From Paractinoplanes maris (GTDB lineage Bacteria; Actinomycetota; Actinomycetes; Mycobacteriales; Micromonosporaceae), in the NCBI RefSeq assembly GCF_023544465.1, contig NZ_JALPVL010000013.1, positions 248,001 to 312,000 of the forward strand: DNA of 64,000 nucleotides, read 5' to 3'. Of this stretch, positions 58,131 through 64,000 are shown in pieces. The notes beneath the pieces are model-generated. The model did no database searches. It was not told the DNA's origin and saw only the letters and a program-made list of their open reading frames with translations. The position numbers were made by a program, and so were the translations under genes. Position 1 is the stretch's first letter; the number at the start of each line of letters is the position of its first letter.

Positions 58131-59045
58131 TCAGGCCAGGTCGGCCGGGTTGGTGTTGGCGCCGCAGAGCAGGACGACCACGCGCTCGCCGTCGGACGGT
58201 ACGTAGGCCCCTGACGTCAGCGCCGCGTAGGCCGCCGCGGTCCCGTGCTCGACCACCAGGCGGTAGTCGTCCCACAGGCCACGGCGAGCGTCCACGATGG
58301 CCTGATCGTCGACCAGCACCGACGGTGTCCCGGTCAGAGCGGCCATCTCGTACGCGATCTGCCCGGCCCGCCGCGCCCCGAGCGAGTCCGCCGCCACCCC
58401 GGACACCGGCACGTCGACCGGTGACCCCGCCGCGAGTGCCGCATGCAGCGCCGCCGCCGTGACCGGCTCCACCGCGACCACGCGGACGCCCGGGTGCAGA
58501 GCCGCGATCACCCCGGCGATCAACCCGCCCCCGCCGACTGCCACCAGCACGGTGTCGAAGCCGCCGGGGAGTTGGTCGGCCAGTTCGAGGCCGAGCGTCC
58601 CGTTGCCCGCCACCATGTGCGGGTCGTCGTAGGCGTGGCAGAAGAGCGCGCCCGAGCTCTGGGCGGTGACCACCGCCGCCGCGTAGGCCTCGGCGTACTC
58701 GTCGCCCACCTGAACGACCCGGGCGCCGAGCTTGCCCAGCTTGGCCACCTTGACCGCCGGCGCCGTCACCGGCACGAACACCTCGGCCGGGATTCCCAGC
58801 TCACGGGCCGCATAGGCGGCGGCCAGTCCGGCATTACCGCCCGAGGCGGCCACGATGCCCGCGGCCGGCACCGGTCCGGCGGCGAGGATCTGGTTGAACA
58901 TGCCCCGCGTCTTGAACGAGCCGGCGTGCTGCGTCTGCTCCAGCTTGAACCAGAGCCCCTCGCCGGCCGGCATCACGGGCGTGCGTCGCACCCGGCTGCC
59001 GAGGCGCGCGGCTGCCGCCCGTACGTCATCGGTCGTGATAATCAT
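58131..59045 (-). CDS. Threonine/serine dehydratase-like PLP enzyme
   Basis: 304 residues of PLP fold type II. The cofactor lysine is in QHAGSFKTRGMF near residue 45, the substrate-binding loop is ASGGNAGLAAAY, and the Gly-rich phosphate loop is VGGGGLIAGV. It probably deaminates serine, threonine or a related amino acid. No ACT domain, so not the biosynthetic enzyme. It follows the GAPDH-like gene on the same strand, 11 bases away. Confidence 0.85.
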   Translation of the reverse strand: MIITTDDVRAAAARLGSRVRRTPVMPAGEGLWFKLEQTQHAGSFKTRGMFNQILAAGPVPAAGIVAASGGNAGLAAAYAARELGIPAEVFVPVTAPAVKVAKLGKLGARVVQVGDEYAEAYAAAVVTAQSSGALFCHAYDDPHMVAGNGTLGLELADQLPGGFDTVLVAVGGGGLIAGVIAALHPGVRVVAVEPVTAAALHAALAAGSPVDVPVSGVAADSLGARRAGQIAYEMAALTGTPSVLVDDQAIVDARRGLWDDYRLVVEHGTAAAYAALTSGAYVPSDGERVVVLLCGANTNPADLA

Positions 59046-59056
59046 CAGGCGAAACT

Positions 59057-60115
59057 CTAGGCGATGCTCCAGCTCATGGGTCGCGACGCCGCCGGGGTGC
59101 GTTCACCGACGAGGCGCGCGAGGTCGATCAATCGGTTGGAGAAGCCCCACTCGTTGTCGAACCAGCCGCGTACCTTGACCCCGCCGTCGGCCGTGGTCTG
59201 GGTGCCGGAGGGGTCGAACAGGCAGGACGCCGGGTTGTTCTTGACGTCGATCGACACGGTGGGGTCGGGGTCGTACGCCAGCACGCGCCGCAGTGGCCCG
59301 GCGGCGGCCTCGGCCATGGCCCGGTTGACCTCCTCGACACTGACCGGGTGGTCGGTCTGCCCGGAGAGCTCGGCCAGCGAGCCGATCGGGGTGGGCACGC
59401 AGTAGTAGCTGTACCGCATCTCGCCGATCTCGGGCAGCGCCACCCGCACCAGGTCACCGACCACGTAGTTGTGCGGGATGATGCTCTCGCCGGTGGCCCG
59501 CCCCAGCCGGGGGTCCTCCCGCGAGGTGCTGGTCACCGAGTCCTGCGCCTTCTGCCAGCCCTGGGTGGCCAGCACGACCGACGTGTTCACGCCGCGCAGC
59601 CCGAACCGGTCGAGCAGCACCTTGGCCATCACGGTGAGAGCGTTGACACCGCAGGAGCCGGGGGAGACGACGTCGTGCTGCGCCGGGTCGTACGTGCCCT
59701 GATTGGCCCCGAACATCAGGAACGCGTCCGGCTCGTCGGCCGACGCGCTGATCACGACCTTGCGGGCGCCGCCGTGGGTGATGTGGGTGCGGGCCAGCGT
59801 GCCGGCCCGGAAACGCCCGGTGGCCTCGATGACGACGTCGACTCCGGCGTCGGCCCAGGGAATGCGCTCGGGTCGTTCATGGTGGAACGCGCGGATCGCG
59901 TGGTCATTGACGACCAGGTGATCGGCCCGAGCCGTGACGGTGCCCGGGAATGCGCCTCGAATACTGTCCCGGCGCAGCCCATAGGCCATTTTCTCGGTCG
60001 ATGCAAGGTCGTTTATAGCGGAAATGGATATGCCGAGATCGGGTGTCGCGGCGACGATCCGCGCAAGACTGCGGCCGATTCGCCCGAATCCGTTGATACC
60101 GATCGTGACGCTCAT
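59057..60115 (-). CDS. Glyceraldehyde-3-phosphate dehydrogenase-like, altered active site
   Basis: 352 residues with a full GAPDH fold: NAD-binding start VTIGINGFGRIGRS, and the nucleophile C155 in SPGSCGVN where canonical enzymes have SCTTN. The usual catalytic His lies about 27 residues after the Cys, but there is no His between 156 and 214; the equivalent positions read VVLATQGWQ. The inorganic-phosphate loop (normally TGAAKA) is replaced by NYVVGDLVR. It is therefore a paralogue, perhaps with a different substrate or no dehydrogenase activity. ATG with GAGGAG site. Confidence 0.85.
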   Translation of the reverse strand: MSVTIGINGFGRIGRSLARIVAATPDLGISISAINDLASTEKMAYGLRRDSIRGAFPGTVTARADHLVVNDHAIRAFHHERPERIPWADAGVDVVIEATGRFRAGTLARTHITHGGARKVVISASADEPDAFLMFGANQGTYDPAQHDVVSPGSCGVNALTVMAKVLLDRFGLRGVNTSVVLATQGWQKAQDSVTSTSREDPRLGRATGESIIPHNYVVGDLVRVALPEIGEMRYSYYCVPTPIGSLAELSGQTDHPVSVEEVNRAMAEAAAGPLRRVLAYDPDPTVSIDVKNNPASCLFDPSGTQTTADGGVKVRGWFDNEWGFSNRLIDLARLVGERTPAASRPMSWSIA

Positions 60116-60204
60116 GGGAAGGCTCTCCTCGGCCGATTTGTCGGTGGTGTCGCGTGTGACGGGGTCGTACGGGTACTCGGCGTCACATCGTCGACACTAT
60201 GAGT

Positions 60205-60219
60205 CGTGCAACTTGCACG
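60205..60219. promoter_or_regulatory. Perfect 15-base palindrome upstream of the GAPDH-like gene
   Basis: CGTGCAA-C-TTGCACG, seven exact pairs, 90 bases before the GAPDH-like ATG. Its core TGCAACTTGCA is the reverse complement of the 11-base palindrome at 31642-31652, so the two may bind the same regulator. Confidence 0.6.
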
Positions 60220-60405
60220 TCAACGCACGGCGCATCACACGGGGTGAGTGATTCACGCCGGGTCGACGGCATCCATGGTCGTCTTCGTGCCCATCGACCT
60301 GCCGTTCCTCTCGAATGGTCCGTCCAGGATCTGCGCCTTCCGGATGAGGGATGCGTATTTCGGCCAGAGCCGGTTCCTGTGAAACAATTCATCTGCCGGG
60401 AAACG

Positions 60406-60849
60406 TCATTCGGGAATCGATCGGTGGGCGGCGGCAATCACGCGCGTGAGGGCGGCGTGCAAGGACTCCAGTTCCTCGATTGGCATGTCCAATCGGGCCA
60501 CGATCGCGGGCGGGATCTTCTCGGCCTCCGCCCGCAGCGCGCGGCCCTCGGCGGTCAGGGTGACGGCGAGGCTGCGCTCGTCGGCCGGGTCGCGCTGCCG
60601 GTCGACGTACCCGGTGGTCTCCAGCCTTTTCAGCAGCGGGGAGAGGGTGCCCGGGTCGAGCTGGAGCAGCCGGCTGAGATCCCGTACGGACAGCGGAGAG
60701 TGCTGCCAGAGGGCCAGCATCACCAGATACTGCGGATGAGTCAGGCCCATCGGCTCGAGCAGCGGGCGGTAGAGACCGACCACACCGCGCGCGGCCACCG
60801 ACAGCGCGAAGCACACCTGGCGTTCCAGTTCGAGAGGGTCATCGGCCAC
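60406..60849 (-). CDS. OhrR-like MarR regulator with redox Cys
   Basis: 147 residues of the MarR family. The conserved peroxide-sensing Cys is at residue 13 in ERQVCFALS, and Tyr27 and Tyr41 match the pair that hydrogen-bonds it in OhrR. The winged helix is clear (LTHPQYLVMLALWQHSP, DLSRLLQLDPGTLSPLLKRLE in part). Known OhrR proteins control ohr peroxidase genes; here the upstream gene is an MFS transporter 16 bases away. GTG start. Confidence 0.87.
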   Translation of the reverse strand: MADDPLELERQVCFALSVAARGVVGLYRPLLEPMGLTHPQYLVMLALWQHSPLSVRDLSRLLQLDPGTLSPLLKRLETTGYVDRQRDPADERSLAVTLTAEGRALRAEAEKIPPAIVARLDMPIEELESLHAALTRVIAAAHRSIPE

Positions 60850-60865
60850 CTTGCCAGCTTAGCGA

Positions 60866-62089
60866 TTAGTTGGTGCCCCAACGATCCTTGGCGTAGACGG
60901 CCCCGAGCAGTGCCAGCAGCAGTCCGGTGAACCACAGCATCGACGTCGTCGCGGCCAGGTAGCGGCCGGCCAGGCCCAGGCCGAGCACGGGACCGACCAG
61001 GCCGAGGTAGGCGATCAGGAACAGCCCGGCCAGGCTCTCGCCGCGCTGCTGGGCGGGGGCGTTCGCGGCGATCGTGCCGACGGCCGACTTGAACAGGCTG
61101 CCCGCACCGGCGCCGGCGACCGCGCCGCCGATCAGGAAGAGCGGGAGCGACGCCGTCCACATGCCCGCGGCCAGTGTGACCAGACCCACGGCCTGCGCGA
61201 TCAGGCCGCTGAGGAACCGGGCGCGCGGGGTGAGGCGTCCGCTGAGGGCCTGACTGGCCGCGCCCGCGCCGAAGACGACGAACACGGTCACGCCGGCCAG
61301 CAGGCGGCTCGGGTGGTGCAGTGCCCCGGCCACGAAGCTGGGCGCCAGCGAGGTGAACAGCCCGAACACGGCGAACGCGGCGAAGGCCGACGTGGTGGCG
61401 ACCAGGACGGCCGGGCGGGGGCCGGCGATCCGCACACCCTGCGGCCGGTACTCCGGCCTCACGGCCGGCGCGGTCACCGTCTCGGGCGCGGCGGCGACGG
61501 CGATCATGCTGAGGCCCAGCAGGACCAGGAAGACCGCGTACGGCGTACGCAGGGGAGCCGCCACGAACTGCGCGAGCGCACCCGCGACCAGCGTGCCGGC
61601 GCCGAGCCCGCCCAGGTTGGCGGCCGACGACACGACCTCGAAGCGCGTCCCGGAGGCCTGCGGACGGTGCGCCTTGTGCAGTTCGAGCAGGTACGCCGTG
61701 GCGGTGGCAGTCAGCAGGCCGACGCCCAGCCCGGTCAGGAACCGGGCCGCGATCAGGCCGGGCAGCGCCGGCCAGGTGAGGAAGACCACGCCCGCGAGGA
61801 TCTCCAGAGCGAGCGAGGCCTGGAGCACGCGGCGCCGTCCGGTCCAGTCCGAGACGTGGCCGGCGAGCAGCAGGCTGGTGATCACGCCGATCGCGTATAC
61901 GGCGAAGACGACGGTCACCGTGAGCGCCGAGAACCCGTCCACGCGCTGGTAGAGCGGGTACAGCGGGGTGGGCACGGTCGAGAAGGCGAGGGCGACGAGA
62001 TAGACGGCGGCGATGAGCCAGAAGCCGCGGCCGTGCCGCGACGAACCCCTCTCGACGGGAGCGGGGCGGTGGTCGGTCAAGACGGTCAT
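60866..62089 (-). CDS. MFS transporter, LysR-controlled
   Basis: 407 residues with about twelve membrane segments and the loop signature LAGHVSDWTGRRRVL. It resembles drug-efflux or sugar-type MFS members. The ATG at 62089 is 66 bases from the divergent LysR gene. The MarR-type gene follows 16 bases downstream and probably shares the transcript. Confidence 0.85.
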   Translation of the reverse strand: MTVLTDHRPAPVERGSSRHGRGFWLIAAVYLVALAFSTVPTPLYPLYQRVDGFSALTVTVVFAVYAIGVITSLLLAGHVSDWTGRRRVLQASLALEILAGVVFLTWPALPGLIAARFLTGLGVGLLTATATAYLLELHKAHRPQASGTRFEVVSSAANLGGLGAGTLVAGALAQFVAAPLRTPYAVFLVLLGLSMIAVAAAPETVTAPAVRPEYRPQGVRIAGPRPAVLVATTSAFAAFAVFGLFTSLAPSFVAGALHHPSRLLAGVTVFVVFGAGAASQALSGRLTPRARFLSGLIAQAVGLVTLAAGMWTASLPLFLIGGAVAGAGAGSLFKSAVGTIAANAPAQQRGESLAGLFLIAYLGLVGPVLGLGLAGRYLAATTSMLWFTGLLLALLGAVYAKDRWGTN

Positions 62090-62127
62090 ACCTGGAGAGT
62101 GCGTCGGCTCAGCATCACCACCAACGA

Positions 62128-62149
62128 TGATTGATGCTCGGTACAATCA
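62128..62149. promoter_or_regulatory. LysR-type binding site candidate
   Basis: TGATTG-N10-CAATCA in the 66-base divergent space between the MFS gene and the LysR gene, close to the LysR GTG. Six perfect pairs with the spacing expected for a LysR box. Confidence 0.6.
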
Positions 62150-62155
62150 CGAGCT

Positions 62156-63046
62156 GTGCTGGAACTCCGCCATTTCGAGTATTTCGTCGCCGTCGCCGAG
62201 GAGCGCAACTTCACCCGGGCCGCGGCCCGCCTGCACGTTGTGCAGTCCGGCGTCTCGGCGGTGATCAAGGCGATGGAACGCGAGCTCGGCGCCCGGCTGC
62301 TCGACCGCACCTCCAAGCGGGTCGAGCTGACCGACGCCGGGGAGGCGCTGCTGCCCCGCGCGCGGGCTGCCCTCGAGGCCGTCCGGGAGGCGCGCGACGC
62401 CGTCGACGAGGTGCGCGGTGGCCTGCGCGGGACGGTCCGGATCGGCACGCTGACCTCGGTCGGGCTCATCGACGTGCCGGCCCTGCTCGGCGCCTTCCAC
62501 CGGCTCCACCCGGACGTCGGCCTGCGCCTGCACGTCTCGCCGCGGGGCTCCGACGGCCTGCTCACCTGGCTGGCCGACGGCCTGCTCGACCTGGCGATCG
62601 TGTCGGCGCCGGGCCGCCCGCCGGCCGGCCTCCGGGTGCGGCCGGTCGGTTCGCGCCGCCTCGAGCTGGTGCTGCCCGCGGGTCATCGGCTGGCCGGGGC
62701 GGCCACGGTGCGCATCGCCGACCTGGCCGGGGAGTCGTTCGTCGACTTCCCGGCCGGATACGGCAACCGGACCGTCGTCGACAAGGCGTTCGCCGACGCC
62801 GGCGTGCAGCGGCACGTGGCGATCGAGGTCACCGACATCGCGAACGGTGCCGGCTTCGTCCGGGAGGGCCTCGGCGTCGCGATCCTGCCGCCGTTCGTGG
62901 TGCCCGACGACCGTACGGGTCTGGTCCTCAAGAGCGTGGCCGACGCCGACCTGGAGTGGCCCCTCGGCCTCGCGGTCTCCGCCCTGCGCAGGCCCAGCGC
63001 CGCGGCCCGGGCCCTTCTCGCCCTCATCGACGAGAAGGTCGGTTAG
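62156..63046 (+). CDS. LysR family transcriptional regulator
   Basis: 296 residues. The N-terminal helix-turn-helix covers residues 1-62 (NFTRAAARLHVVQSGVSAVIKAME), followed by the two-lobe co-inducer domain with the usual FVDFPAGYGNR region. The divergent MFS gene is its probable target. GTG start. Confidence 0.92.
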   Translation: MLELRHFEYFVAVAEERNFTRAAARLHVVQSGVSAVIKAMERELGARLLDRTSKRVELTDAGEALLPRARAALEAVREARDAVDEVRGGLRGTVRIGTLTSVGLIDVPALLGAFHRLHPDVGLRLHVSPRGSDGLLTWLADGLLDLAIVSAPGRPPAGLRVRPVGSRRLELVLPAGHRLAGAATVRIADLAGESFVDFPAGYGNRTVVDKAFADAGVQRHVAIEVTDIANGAGFVREGLGVAILPPFVVPDDRTGLVLKSVADADLEWPLGLAVSALRRPSAAARALLALIDEKVG

Positions 63047-63113
63047 ACCGAAACGGTCCCATGAATGCCTTTCGTCCGTAAAGCTTTCCTCTAACGGGTC
63101 GAGAGGAGGAACA

Positions 63114-64000
63114 GTGGCGGAGCAACAACCAGCCGAGTCGGTGCTGCGGTTCCGGCGGTTCGCGCTGGCCGTCTGTGTGATCGGCGTCCTCGTCCAGCTC
63201 GGCCTGACCGCGTACTACCTGGGCATGGGACACAAGGCGCAGCCGCACGACGTCCCGGTCGGGCTGGTCGCGCCGGCCGCGGAACGAGCCGAGGTCGTGG
63301 GCCTGTTCACCGGGCAGGGCTATTTCAAGGTCACCGACTACGCCACGTCCGACGATCTCGAGATCGCCATCAAACGCCGGGACGTGTACGGCGGGGTCGA
63401 CATCACCGGCACCCAGCCGCACCTCTACGTCGCCTCGGCCGCCGGCCCGGCCGCCGCAAACCTGCTGCGCACCACGTTCACCACGGTTGTGCAGCAGCAG
63501 ACCGCCGCGACGCTGGCCGAACTGGCCGGGACCGGCAAACGGATGCCGGTGGCCCAGGCCCAGCAGCTGAACGCGCCCCCGCCGATCACCGACGTGGTGC
63601 CGCTGCCCGACGACGACGTCAACGGCGTCTCGCTCGGCTTCATCACCCAGGCGCTGGCGCTCGGCGGCACGGTCGCCTCGATGGGCCTCGGCCGTCTCAT
63701 CCCGCGCACCCGCCGCTCCTGGCGCCGGGGCATCGCGCACGTCAGCACGCTGGCCGTCTATGCCGTCGCCTCGGCCTCGGTCGTCCTGTGGTCGATGGGC
63801 TGGTTCAGCGTGGGCATCACCGCCGACCGCGGCGAGATGCTGGCCATCTTCTCGTTGATCTCGCTGGCGATCACCGCCTCCACCGCGGGTGCGGTGGCCC
63901 TCTTCGGCCCGCCCGGCGCGGTGATCGGCGCGCTGTACTTCACGCTGGGCACGGTGATCTCGGGCGCGAGCATCCTGCCCGAGTTCCTGCCCGACTTCGG
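63114..64000 (+). CDS. Multi-pass membrane protein (DUF3533/YhgE-like), cut by the right edge
   Basis: At least 295 residues from a GTG with a GAGGAGGA site. One N-terminal membrane segment (about 16-38), an extracellular domain of about 130 residues, then five more segments before the window ends. The layout resembles ABC-2/YhgE-like proteins of actinobacteria. The end of the gene is not seen. Confidence 0.8.
   Translation, partial: MAEQQPAESVLRFRRFALAVCVIGVLVQLGLTAYYLGMGHKAQPHDVPVGLVAPAAERAEVVGLFTGQGYFKVTDYATSDDLEIAIKRRDVYGGVDITGTQPHLYVASAAGPAAANLLRTTFTTVVQQQTAATLAELAGTGKRMPVAQAQQLNAPPPITDVVPLPDDDVNGVSLGFITQALALGGTVASMGLGRLIPRTRRSWRRGIAHVSTLAVYAVASASVVLWSMGWFSVGITADRGEMLAIFSLISLAITASTAGAVALFGPPGAVIGALYFTLGTVISGASILPEFLPDF

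Overview
The window looks like ordinary chromosome from a high-GC actinobacterium, most likely a Micromonosporaceae member such as Actinoplanes. The signs are strong codon-position GC bias, many GTG starts, a FasR-fabD-fabH locus near a homodimeric-type pyruvate dehydrogenase (aceE), a mycothiol-dependent (MDMPI-type) enzyme and the nif3-like / zinc-ribbon / RNase H-phosphatase trio. The genus is an inference. I see no insertion sequence, prophage, CRISPR array or replication origin.

Layout. 1-13.6 kb is largely core: the fatty-acid start genes fabH (cut by the left edge) and fabD with their PucR-type regulator fasR, a TetR gene, an ECF-like sigma factor with a membrane partner, gltX, an MFS transporter, a reductase/ArsR pair, aceE and a YjbQ protein. 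13.7-19 kb is one secreted protein of 17 fibronectin type III domains. 19.2-22.7 kb holds a fused 2-oxoacid dehydrogenase E1, DUF3052, an AhpE-type peroxiredoxin and tRNA-Val(TAC). 22.7-33.6 kb is accessory: an octamer repeat, an RNA-ligase-like protein translationally coupled to a membrane protein, a Gly/Cys-tailed protein, an M43-type metalloprotease with a small partner, a thioredoxin-reductase-like enzyme divergent from an XRE-cupin regulator, a prim-pol protein and an XRE/helical-repeat regulator with a flavoprotein.

33.7-36.3 kb is the nif3-like, zinc-ribbon, RNase H-phosphatase operon. 36.4-44.5 kb has a secreted GH18 chitinase, a DUF3311/SSS symporter pair, a methyltransferase, a VOC protein, a PD-(D/E)XK-like orphan with lower GC than its neighbours, an MFS transporter and a cytidine deaminase-like protein. 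44.5-51.3 kb is one catabolic island: a TAT-exported beta-propeller protein divergent from lacI-FAD oxidoreductase-sugar-binding lipoprotein-two permeases, with two matching operators in the divergent promoter region and no ATPase gene.

51.4-64 kb carries a gene whose 3' end is tandemly duplicated, Nudix, P-loop and TauE genes, the RNase P RNA gene (rnpB), a PrsW pair, a uridine-kinase-like gene, a PLP enzyme, a GAPDH-like protein without the usual catalytic His, an OhrR-like MarR downstream of an MFS gene, a divergent LysR and a membrane protein cut by the right edge.

The most interesting items are the coupled RNA ligase/membrane protein pair, the PD-(D/E)XK orphan, the GAPDH-like protein, the sugar island with its operator pair, and several clean palindromes at regulator genes.
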